Below are positions 24,403-28,915 of a DNA stretch of 28,915 bases, one piece after another (positions within the stretch are counted from its first letter, which is position 1; every line of letters begins with the position of its first letter). The stretch comes from a virus: positions 1 to 28,915 of the IMG/VR virus record IMGVR_UViG_3300031539_000229. One strand, given 5' to 3'. The position numbers were made by a program, and so were the translations under genes. The notes below the pieces were generated by a model. That model worked only from the letters and a program-made list of their open reading frames with translations. It made no database searches and had not been told where the DNA came from.

Positions 24403-24534
24403 TTAAATGTGCATATAAATAGCAAATAAAATTAATATAACCACAAACCTAAACCATCTATCATCTTCACTAAGAATAGCGATAAGTAAACTTAATAATC
24501 CTGTCAATACCCAACCTAATTCTCCAAAATTCAC
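24403..24534 (-). CDS. Membrane microprotein
   Basis: A 43-residue protein starting at GTG 24534, which overlaps the upstream stop as GTGA and follows a GAGGAG SD. LGWVLTGLLSLLIAIL (6-21) and FVVILILFAIYMH (30-42) are two hydrophobic stretches around a charged turn (SEDDRW), so it may be a helical hairpin. Similar in layout to holin-like microproteins, but too little sequence to claim that. Confidence 0.62.
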   Translation of the reverse strand: MNFGELGWVLTGLLSLLIAILSEDDRWFRFVVILILFAIYMHI

Positions 24535-24728
24535 TTCTCCTCGCTTTCTTTGTAAAAAGTATCTTCTAATCCTTCTTTTGCGTGTCCAATTACCAAATCA
24601 TCACTTCCATAAATAAAATCATAACCAGACCAATTCCGTAATGCCTGCCAAAATCTTTCTTCTGGATGTTGTTGGCAGTATTTAACAAAACTATCTAGTG
24701 TTTTTTTGTTTTTGGATTTCCCTATCAT
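24531..24728 (-). CDS. Small hypothetical protein
   Basis: A 65-residue protein (TLDSFVKYCQQHPEERFWQA, then LRNWSGYDFIYG and an acidic end). This kind of small protein recurs in phages, but I cannot name its role. Its final codons supply the SD of the next gene, so translation is coupled. Confidence 0.62.
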   Translation of the reverse strand: MIGKSKNKKTLDSFVKYCQQHPEERFWQALRNWSGYDFIYGSDDLVIGHAKEGLEDTFYKESEEK

Positions 24729-24738
24729 TCCTCGCTTC

Positions 24739-24833
24739 CTACTAATTAACTACTAATTTTTATATTTTTAGTAGGTAGTTACCCCTCGCTTTCTTTTATC
24801 TTATCTACGGTTTACGTTTAAAGCATAGATAAG
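24739..24833. repeat. Inverted repeats in an AT-rich intergenic gap
   Basis: The 116-base gap between the repeat-protein gene and the gene at 24531-24728 holds two inverted repeats. The 8-bp arms at 24800-24807 and 24826-24833 flank an 18-base loop. The 7-bp CTACTAA occurs at 24739-24745 and again at 24750-24756, and either can pair with TTAGTAG at 24768-24774. No T-run suggests a terminator on the minus strand, and I see no good promoter. It may be a regulator-binding or RNA-processing site. Confidence 0.4.
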
Positions 24834-24844
24834 GTAATTTATAT

Positions 24845-25321
24845 CTATGGTTTTTTGCAATCTTCCCTTTTTATTTTAGTTACTCTTAAATAGTAGGCCT
24901 TCTGGTAGGCCTTATACTTTGGGGTCTTCTCATAGGCCTTCTTGTAGGCCTTACGCTTTGGTGTCTTCTCATAGGCCTTCTTGTAGGCCTTATACTTTGG
25001 TGTTTTCTGGTAGGCCTTCTGGTAGGCCTTATACTTTGGTGTTTTCTGGTAGGCCTTCTGGTAGGCCTTATACTTTGGGGTCTTCTCATAGGCCTTCTTG
25101 TAGGCCTTACGCTTTGGTGTCTTCTCATAGGCCTTCTTGTAGGCCTTATACTTTGGTGTTTTCTGGTAGGCCTTCTGGTAGGCCTTATACTTTGGGGTCT
25201 TCTGGTAGGCCTTCTTGTAGGCCTTATACTTTGGGGTCTTCTGGTAGGCCCTGCCTTTTGGAGTTTTTAACCATATTGCTTGCCTACTTATCTCTTTTTT
25301 ATCTTTATTTATTTTTTTCAC
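24845..25321 (-). CDS. Tandem-repeat basic protein (13-residue KTPKYKAYxKAYx units)
   Basis: A 158-residue protein starting at GTG 25321 (GTGA overlap, GGAGGAG SD). After 18 non-repeat residues come a partial unit and nine full units of the form KTPKYKAYQKAYQ (residues 28-144). Variants have KK for QK, E at the end, or R for Y5. Units 2-5 are repeated as units 6-9, a 52-residue duplication. The protein is extremely Lys/Tyr/Ala-rich, so it is likely a helical DNA- or RNA-binding or surface-binding polymer. No family function known to me; it resembles the protein at 27169-27639 only in style. Confidence 0.75.
   Translation of the reverse strand: MKKINKDKKEISRQAIWLKTPKGRAYQKTPKYKAYKKAYQKTPKYKAYQKAYQKTPKYKAYKKAYEKTPKRKAYKKAYEKTPKYKAYQKAYQKTPKYKAYQKAYQKTPKYKAYKKAYEKTPKRKAYKKAYEKTPKYKAYQKAYYLRVTKIKREDCKKP
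24890..25267 (-). repeat. 39-bp tandem repeat array
   Basis: Nine full 39-base units and one partial unit inside the gene, with a higher-order 156-base duplication (the segment starting at 24910 recurs at 25066). Each unit holds two AGGCCT palindromes, spaced 12 and 27 bases. The repeat leaves open frames in other phases and on the other strand; those are by-products. Confidence 0.92.
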
Positions 25322-25518
25322 CTTCTCCTCCCTTCATTTTTTTTAGGTTTATGTTGTGCCAGCCACCATTTTAACGCCTCAAGTCCATCAATCATCTCAT
25401 CTATTGTTTTGTAGATATTGGTTGTAGAACCTGTCGCCATCGCCAAATCAATTTTTACCCCCAACTCTTTTAACTTTTTGGCTAGTTCTAAACTTACAAC
25501 TTGTTGGTTAAGGTTCAT
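25318..25518 (-). CDS. Small hypothetical helical protein
   Basis: A 66-residue protein (MNLNQQVVSLELAKKLKELG; NIYKTIDEMIDGLEALKWWL) with a basic tail. A strong AGGAAGGAG SD precedes it, and the start overlaps the previous stop as ATGA. Its first five codons equal those of the upstream microgene, see the repeat finding. Unknown function. Confidence 0.6.
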   Translation of the reverse strand: MNLNQQVVSLELAKKLKELGVKIDLAMATGSTTNIYKTIDEMIDGLEALKWWLAQHKPKKNEGRRR

Positions 25519-25601
25519 TTCTCCTTCCTCAAAACCATATAAACCGCCAAAGCTATGCCTATCCCTATCATTGTTAGTCCTGCTATTTGGTTAAGGTTCA
25601 T
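25515..25601 (-). CDS. Membrane microprotein of 28 residues
   Basis: A 28-residue protein MNLNQIAGLTMIGIGIALAV then YMVLRKEK, a single membrane helix with a basic end. Both its start and stop overlap neighbours in ATGA fashion, and a GGTGG SD precedes it. The tight fit argues that it is a real gene in spite of its size. Confidence 0.6.
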   Translation of the reverse strand: MNLNQIAGLTMIGIGIALAVYMVLRKEK

Positions 25602-25819
25602 ATAACCCACCTTTCTCCTTTCTCTAAAACCTCTTGGCGGTGTTGGTTGTAGCCACTTTTCCAAGCTGGTAAATCATCAGATTTATAATACTTAGCTTCC
25701 TTCCCCGCCAAATCCTTGACTACTGCTTTAATCAACAACTTACAAAATTCCCTTGAACTATCAGGATTACCAACATATTCCTCATGTTGTTTCTTCCAAT
25801 TTTTCGCTGTTAGGTTCAT
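25598..25819 (-). CDS. Small hypothetical protein
   Basis: A 73-residue protein of mixed charge (MNLTAKNWKKQHEEYVGNPD; DLPAWKSGYNQHRQEVLEKG). The start overlaps the upstream stop as ATGA. No family recognised. Confidence 0.56.
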   Translation of the reverse strand: MNLTAKNWKKQHEEYVGNPDSSREFCKLLIKAVVKDLAGKEAKYYKSDDLPAWKSGYNQHRQEVLEKGERWVI

Positions 25820-26097
25820 AAAAACTTCTCCAAATATTTTTTTAGCCTTCTTATGTCTGATTTATACAAAACAATTTCTTCACTCGCATCGTATCTTGTT
25901 CCTTTTATAGCTTGCCAAGCTGCTTTTAATCTTCTAATCAGGGGCTTATCTCCGGCAGTAATGATTACACAAAAAATAGGCCATTTACTTACTAACTCTT
26001 CTTCTACATAAGCTATTTCTAAAAAATGAAAACAACCAGCTCTACATTTAAATAACAAAGACTTCCATTCCTTTTTAGGTATTTGTTCTTTTTTCAT
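25816..26097 (-). CDS. Small hypothetical protein
   Basis: A 93-residue protein with a beta-rich first half (LLFKCRAGCFHFLEIAYVEE) and a basic helical second half (LIRRLKAAWQAIKGTRYDAS; DIRRLKKYLEKFL). GAGGGG precedes the ATG. I recall similar short phage proteins of this shape without a known role. Neighbours overlap by four bases on the left and are 11 bases away on the right. Confidence 0.6.
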   Translation of the reverse strand: MKKEQIPKKEWKSLLFKCRAGCFHFLEIAYVEEELVSKWPIFCVIITAGDKPLIRRLKAAWQAIKGTRYDASEEIVLYKSDIRRLKKYLEKFL

Positions 26098-26108
26098 AAA
26101 TTAACCCC

Positions 26109-26210
26109 TCACATCCACAAAGGTAATTGTGGAAACACAAAAATAAAAAGATAGGCGATACCCACAAAACAAATTGCGGCTAGGATTGTAAAAAATATGT
26201 CTTCGTTCAT
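26109..26210 (-). CDS. Membrane microprotein of 33 residues
   Basis: A 33-residue, almost fully hydrophobic protein (MNEDIFFTILAAICFVGIAY, then LFIFVFPQLPLWM) with a strong SD AAAGGAGG. One membrane helix from residue 5 to 27. It opens the small-gene run after the structured gap at 26211-26489. Could be a holin- or antiholin-like peptide; not shown. Confidence 0.62.
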   Translation of the reverse strand: MNEDIFFTILAAICFVGIAYLFIFVFPQLPLWM

Positions 26211-26243
26211 CTTCCTCCTTTAATTTTTAAATTCTCAAAGCAA

Positions 26244-26446
26244 ATGGCGGACAAGGATTTGCACCTTGTAAACCTATATCCAGTGTATATTAGCTTTATA
26301 CACAGTGGAGGTTAGTTATCAGCCACATTCGGTTTCTCGCGAAGTGATTACTTTCGCCACCGCCACCTGCTTTCAAAACTTAAAGTGCTTTCTTTCTTCT
26401 AGCGGGTGGCCCAGACTATTCTTAACCAAGGTATTCCAGACCACCC
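26244..26446 (-). ncRNA. Candidate structured RNA with tRNA-like 3' end
   Basis: This part of the only gene-free gap of about 280 bases folds strongly as minus-strand RNA. 26404-26446 forms a long hairpin (12 bp with G-U pairs). A 7-bp stem (26360-26366 with 26244-26250) would close a domain that contains hairpins at 26339-26357, 26283-26303 (7-bp stem, 7-base loop) and 26252-26268. The last has a 5-bp stem and the loop TGCAAAT, close to a tRNA T-arm, and is followed by TCCGCCA. The closed domain is about 120 bases, too long for a tRNA, and no D-arm or U33 anticodon loop fits. Function unknown; an RNA role is inferred from folding only. Confidence 0.4.
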
Positions 26447-26450
26447 TGTA

Positions 26451-26479
26451 GAAAATGGTGTAAATATTTTTTACACCAT
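26451..26479 (-). terminator. Probable rho-independent terminator after the RNA ligase gene
   Basis: A perfect 10-bp stem (26455-26464 with 26470-26479, loop of 5) lies 11 bases after the ligase stop. On the minus strand four T then CT follow, a weak tail, and the stem is AT-rich. It may end the ligase transcript partly, so that the structured region and small genes downstream depend on readthrough or on a separate promoter. Confidence 0.55.
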
Positions 26480-26489
26480 AAAAAACTAT

Positions 26490-27146
26490 TTAGTTGTTAA
26501 AATCCTTATATTTAATTTTGGTAATTATTCTATCTCCCCCTCTTGTTCTTAATTCCGTTGCCGGTTTAGAAACTATACCTTCTGCAATAAATTCACCCCA
26601 TTGGGATTTAAAACCTTTTTTAGTCATTTCAACCATCTCTTTTAAAGTTCCTTTTCCAATTACAGGAACAGTTTTTAGTTTAAATTTGGTGGCAATATCT
26701 TCAATATTTTCTCTTTGCAACCACCAATCGCCTATTTTTACATCAAATAAAACAAAATCCACTCCATTAGGAATATAATTACCCCCACCTTTTTGTATCT
26801 TTGCCCCATAGCCCTCTCCATATAAACAAACTTTTATCTCTTCATCTTGTTCTTTCGGCGCAAAAACTTCTTCAAACAATTTTCTTTTTTGGATACCTAA
26901 AAATAATTCTTCTAATCTTGTTACTAGAAAGGCTGGTATTTGGGCATTATCTGTTTTCCCACCGAAAACTATAGCTTTACCATTCCACATAACTCTAATA
27001 TTCGTGCCATCAACTTTTTCAGTAAATACCCATTCATTGTTTTTTAAATATTCAAACTCGGGTTCACTAAAAGTACCCTCCATTATTTTGCCTCTATTAG
27101 CCATATCCCTTTTAAAAATTGTTTGGATTTTATGATATTCGTTCAT
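26490..27146 (-). CDS. RNA ligase of the T4 Rnl2-like type
   Basis: A 218-residue ATP-dependent ligase that seals nicked RNA. FTEKVDGTNIRVMW (41-54) is motif I with the adenylated K44. LYGEGYG (108-114) is motif III with E111, and FVLFDV (131-136) is motif IIIa. AEGIVSKP (188-195) is motif IV and ITKIKYKDF (208-216) is motif V. The protein is shorter than T4 Rnl2 (334 residues) and stops at the core domain. ATG 27146 has a GGAGGAGG SD; the frame opens further upstream at 27194 inside another gene. Terminator and structured RNA candidate follow. Confidence 0.9.
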   Translation of the reverse strand: MNEYHKIQTIFKRDMANRGKIMEGTFSEPEFEYLKNNEWVFTEKVDGTNIRVMWNGKAIVFGGKTDNAQIPAFLVTRLEELFLGIQKRKLFEEVFAPKEQDEEIKVCLYGEGYGAKIQKGGGNYIPNGVDFVLFDVKIGDWWLQRENIEDIATKFKLKTVPVIGKGTLKEMVEMTKKGFKSQWGEFIAEGIVSKPATELRTRGGDRIITKIKYKDFNN

Positions 27147-27168
27147 TTTCCTCCTCCAACTTTTCAAA

Positions 27169-27639
27169 CTATTTATTAAAAATACTTTCCCCATTCCAGT
27201 TGCAACCGCACTCCTTTTTGTGCAGGGCTAAGACCGATTTCATGGTTAGGGTTTTGTAGTAGGCTTCCCCTGCCTTGTAGTAGGCTTCCCCTGCCTTGTT
27301 CCAGGCTTCCCCTGCCTTGTTCCAGGCTTCCCTTGCCTTGCAGTAGGCTTCCCCTGCCTTGTAGTAAGCTTCCCATACCTTAATGTAGGCTTCCCCTGCC
27401 TTGTTCCAGGCTTCCTCTGCCTTGTCGTAGGCTTCCTCTGCCTTGTTCCAGGCTTCCTCTGCCTTGATTACCCTTTTCGGTAATTTACCCTTAACTGGTT
27501 TTAACAGTTTCAACCTCAACTCAATCTCATTCTCTGGTTTGTTTTCCTTAATGTATCTAATCCTGTTTTTCAGGGGTTCGGTTAAAGGTTCAACTAAGAT
27601 GTCGTGATGGATGTGCCAATAGAATTTAAGTTTTTTCAT
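27169..27639 (-). CDS. Heptad-repeat protein with conserved ends
   Basis: A 156-residue protein. The N-terminal 58 residues are non-repeated (MKKLKFYWHIHHDILVEPLT, then IRYIKENKPENEIELRLKLL). Ten 7-residue units of the form KAGEAWN or KAEEAYD follow (59-128), which suit a long amphipathic helix. The C-terminus LHKKECGCNWNGESIF has two Cys. I recall proteins with these ends and variable helical repeats from uncultured phages, without a known role. Its ATG lies directly after the upstream stop TAA at 27640. The repeat count probably varies among relatives. Confidence 0.75.
   Translation of the reverse strand: MKKLKFYWHIHHDILVEPLTEPLKNRIRYIKENKPENEIELRLKLLKPVKGKLPKRVIKAEEAWNKAEEAYDKAEEAWNKAGEAYIKVWEAYYKAGEAYCKAREAWNKAGEAWNKAGEAYYKAGEAYYKTLTMKSVLALHKKECGCNWNGESIFNK
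27256..27465 (-). repeat. 21-bp tandem repeat array (ten units)
   Basis: Ten imperfect 21-base units, one per heptad, form the middle of the gene. On the plus strand they read as AGGCTTCC-CTGCCTTG blocks. Another minus-strand frame is also open through them, which is a side effect. Such arrays often change length by slippage. Confidence 0.9.
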
Positions 27640-27819
27640 TTATTTAGTCCTTAAAAACTTCTTTTTAGTTTTTCTTGGCCTGATGTCATACCACCACTTG
27701 GAAATCAACACCAGCCCTTTCTTTTCATCTTCGATGTTTTTACTTTTTATCACCAAAACTATAATTAAAAAAGCTATTACGAAACCTGTTGCAAAACCTA
27801 GGAAAAAAGAAATAATCAT
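27640..27819 (-). CDS. Single-pass membrane protein
   Basis: A 59-residue protein: MIISFFLGFATGFVIAFLII then VLVI forms a membrane helix, followed by a Lys/Arg-rich cytoplasmic-type tail (KSKNIEDEKKGLVLISKWWY, DIRPRKTKKKFLRTK). GGGAGG precedes the ATG, which overlaps the upstream stop as ATGA. It ends directly at the start of the heptad-repeat gene. Role unknown. Confidence 0.68.
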   Translation of the reverse strand: MIISFFLGFATGFVIAFLIIVLVIKSKNIEDEKKGLVLISKWWYDIRPRKTKKKFLRTK

Positions 27820-27953
27820 TTGGCCTCCCTTTCCTTATATTTCTTTCTAATTTCTTCCATGGACATATTAGTTTCTTTACACATTTTTTCATGTTCCGGT
27901 TCTTCATCCAAATCAATATAATTCTGGCAGTTTTCACAAAATGAATTAGTCAT
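27816..27953 (-). CDS. Cys-rich microprotein
   Basis: A 45-residue protein starting MTNSFCENCQNYIDLDEEPE with C6-x2-C9 and, later, H21 and C25 (EHEKMCKETN), a possible zinc site. The end is helical and charged (EEIRKKYKEREAK). It overlaps both neighbours, by 8 bases upstream and ATGA downstream. Function unknown. Confidence 0.6.
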   Translation of the reverse strand: MTNSFCENCQNYIDLDEEPEHEKMCKETNMSMEEIRKKYKEREAK

Positions 27954-28113
27954 TTAATTTTTCAAACCTTTCCCCTAATTCTATAAGGCTAATTAAAATG
28001 TCCTTTATGTCGCTATCCTTAAAGTCCTTGCTATTGGCCCTTAGCCTCTTGTATTGATACCAAAGTGAGTTCATTTGTTGCTGTAGGCTTCTCATCATGT
28101 TGGCTGAAATCAT
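27946..28113 (-). CDS. Small helical protein
   Basis: A 55-residue, fully helical-looking protein (MISANMMRSLQQQMNSLWYQ; DIKDILISLIELGERFEKLN). An AAGGAG SD precedes the ATG, and the start overlaps the previous stop as ATGA. Not recognised. Confidence 0.6.
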   Translation of the reverse strand: MISANMMRSLQQQMNSLWYQYKRLRANSKDFKDSDIKDILISLIELGERFEKLND

Positions 28114-28283
28114 TTACTTGCTCCTTGACTTAAAAACCATTCAAAATTATTAATATTCGTTATTTGCCTTTTAGTCCTTGCTTCCTTTAGAAGTTTATCT
28201 GATAACTTATCAAGCATCTTTCTTATTCTTTTGCTTTCTTGCAATCTTGCAAGTTCTTTGGTAGAATATTTTTGCGATTTCAT
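28110..28283 (-). CDS. Small basic helical protein
   Basis: A 57-residue, Lys/Arg-rich protein (MKSQKYSTKELARLQESKRI; KMLDKLSDKLLKEARTKRQI). AAAGGAAG precedes the ATG and is embedded in a hairpin that could hide it (28284-28322). The positive charge suggests nucleic-acid binding; no family recognised. Confidence 0.6.
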   Translation of the reverse strand: MKSQKYSTKELARLQESKRIRKMLDKLSDKLLKEARTKRQITNINNFEWFLSQGASK

Positions 28284-28322
28284 AAAGACTTCCTTTCTTG
28301 GGGAGTCTTTTTTGTCTCCCCA
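28284..28322 (-). promoter_or_regulatory. Overlapping alternative hairpins before the 28110-28283 gene
   Basis: On the minus strand TGGGGAG (28322-28316) pairs with CTCCCCA (28305-28299), a 7-bp stem. AAAGACT (28310-28304) can instead pair with AGTCTTT (28290-28284), which lies directly between the SD and the ATG. The two stems share two bases and so compete. This is the layout of a simple translation switch; it could also be chance. Confidence 0.42.
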
Positions 28323-28330
28323 GAACGTTT

Positions 28331-28462
28331 TTAACTATAATATGTTTTCTTGCACTCGATACACTTGTATTTGCCGAAACTCCAGGTAAAAAGTTTTGAA
28401 TTGCAATCCGGGCAGTAACCGAAAAATAGTTTTATCTTCTGCCAAAATTTAAGTTTTTTCAT
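28331..28462 (-). CDS. Zinc-ribbon microprotein
   Basis: A 43-residue protein with C17-x2-C20 and C34-x2-C37 (FGYCPDCNSKLF, KYKCIECKK), a full zinc-ribbon pattern on a basic background. AAGGAAG precedes the ATG, which overlaps the previous stop as ATGA. It ends before the hairpin region at 28284-28322. Function unknown. Confidence 0.68.
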   Translation of the reverse strand: MKKLKFWQKIKLFFGYCPDCNSKLFTWSFGKYKCIECKKTYYS

Positions 28463-28623
28463 GCTTCCTTTTCTTTAATAAGTTCTTTTAGTCTATCTAT
28501 TTGCCCCTGGGTATATGCCATTTTTAAAGTAGTAGCAACATAAATTTCCCATTTATCATTCTTTTCTTGTTCTACTGGCATAATAAAATCAATAATTTTC
28601 TTTGCTTCTTTTTTAAAGTTCAT
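28459..28623 (-). CDS. Small hypothetical protein
   Basis: A 54-residue helical protein (MNFKKEAKKIIDFIMPVEQE; LKMAYTQGQIDRLKELIKEK). ATG 28623 overlaps the regulator's stop as ATGA and has a GGAGGAAAG SD. The open frame extends 12 codons further upstream, but those lie in the regulator gene. Not recognised. Confidence 0.62.
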   Translation of the reverse strand: MNFKKEAKKIIDFIMPVEQEKNDKWEIYVATTLKMAYTQGQIDRLKELIKEKEA

Positions 28624-28907
28624 ACTCTTTCCTCCAGCTTTTCCTTGCACTTGGCACAAACATATACTGAACCGACCCCGTTGCAGTCCTCAAAATCAAG
28701 ATTTTCTGTTGCTTCTTCTTTTTCGCATCGGTCGCATAATGTTTTTAGTCTCAGGGCTTTGTTCTTTCTGTCTCGAAGAATTAATCTCCTAAGATACTCA
28801 CTTCTGGAGATGCCTAATTTTTTGGCTTGCCGGATAACATATTCATAATCAATATCATTCCAGCGGAAATTCATGTATTTGGTCTTGGGTTTTAAGGTTT
28901 TAATCAT
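28620..28907 (-). CDS. Ribbon-helix-helix regulator with zinc ribbon
   Basis: A 95-residue protein. Residues 11-45 match a ribbon-helix-helix DNA-binding fold (KYMNFRWNDIDYEYVIRQAK; LGISRSEYLRRLIL). The C-terminal half has C58-x2-C61 and C84-x2-C87, with C75 between, a zinc ribbon. It is probably a small transcription factor that controls the small-gene operon or host genes. It is the first gene visible on the right; its own promoter and SD lie outside the window. The fusion of the two modules is unusual. Confidence 0.75.
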   Translation of the reverse strand: MIKTLKPKTKYMNFRWNDIDYEYVIRQAKKLGISRSEYLRRLILRDRKNKALRLKTLCDRCEKEEATENLDFEDCNGVGSVYVCAKCKEKLEERV

Positions 28908-28915
28908 AATAACAC

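Noticed and set aside
24890-25267. CRISPR array
   Set aside because: Repeats are contiguous without spacers and are in frame with a protein.
24919-25374. Long plus-strand open frame (151 codons) across the repeat array
   Set aside because: It exists because the 39-base repeat has no stop in that phase. It lies opposite a gene with good SD and coupling, and encodes a low-complexity Ser/Arg/Pro pattern.
26244-26366. tRNA gene with long variable arm
   Set aside because: The T-arm-like part fits, but the length of about 120 bases, the lack of a D-arm with GG, and no anticodon loop with U33 rule out a normal tRNA. Kept as an unassigned RNA candidate.
27176-27376. Second minus-strand frame inside the heptad-repeat gene
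   Set aside because: A by-product of the 21-base repeat; the other frame has conserved-looking non-repeat ends and a proper start.
27740-27937. 65-codon minus-strand frame
   Set aside because: It overlaps two better genes (27640-27819 and 27816-27953) that have SDs, ATGA coupling and clear membrane or zinc patterns.

Overview
All recognisable genes lie on the minus strand, so transcription runs from the right end of the window to the left. The sequence is AT-rich. Genes are packed with ATGA or GTGA stop/start overlaps and good Shine-Dalgarno (SD) sequences of the AGGAGG type. A small terminase, an intein-bearing large terminase and a portal protein identify the window as part of a tailed double-stranded DNA phage (or prophage) genome. 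TGA serves as a normal stop, so code 11 fits. The host cannot be named from this sequence; the SD sequences and one consensus sigma70 promoter only point to a bacterium.

Right part (about 22.6-28.9 kb), first in transcription order: a run of very small genes. These include a ribbon-helix-helix regulator with a zinc ribbon, several Cys-rich zinc-ribbon microproteins, at least four one-helix membrane microproteins, two Lys/Ala/Tyr-rich tandem-repeat proteins (13-residue and 7-residue units), an Rnl2-type RNA ligase, a RusA-type Holliday-junction resolvase and a free-standing HNH endonuclease. A gene-free stretch of 279 bases downstream of the RNA ligase holds a terminator and a strongly folded region with a T-arm-like hairpin but no full tRNA.

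Middle part (about 7.9-22.6 kb): a sugar-modification island. I count nine glycosyltransferase-like proteins (four GT-B-like, five GT-A-like), three class I SAM methyltransferases and one NAD-dependent sugar-nucleotide epimerase. Between them sit small unknown genes and one Thg1-like 3'-5' nucleotidyltransferase. The likely product is a decorated glycan placed on the virion, on phage DNA or on the host surface; the sequence does not say which.

Left part (1-7.9 kb): packaging and structural genes, in the order zinc protein, TerS, TerL with a LAGLIDADG intein, two small genes, a strong promoter followed at once by a rho-independent terminator, two small genes, portal, a coiled-coil structural protein, and the start of a second HNH endonuclease that runs off the left edge. 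Three selfish elements (the intein and two HNH genes) lie in this one window.

Most notable for follow-up: the promoter-terminator leader at 3904-3989, the possible RNA-repair pairing of Thg1-like protein and RNA ligase with a structured RNA, the tandem-repeat proteins, and the glycan island.
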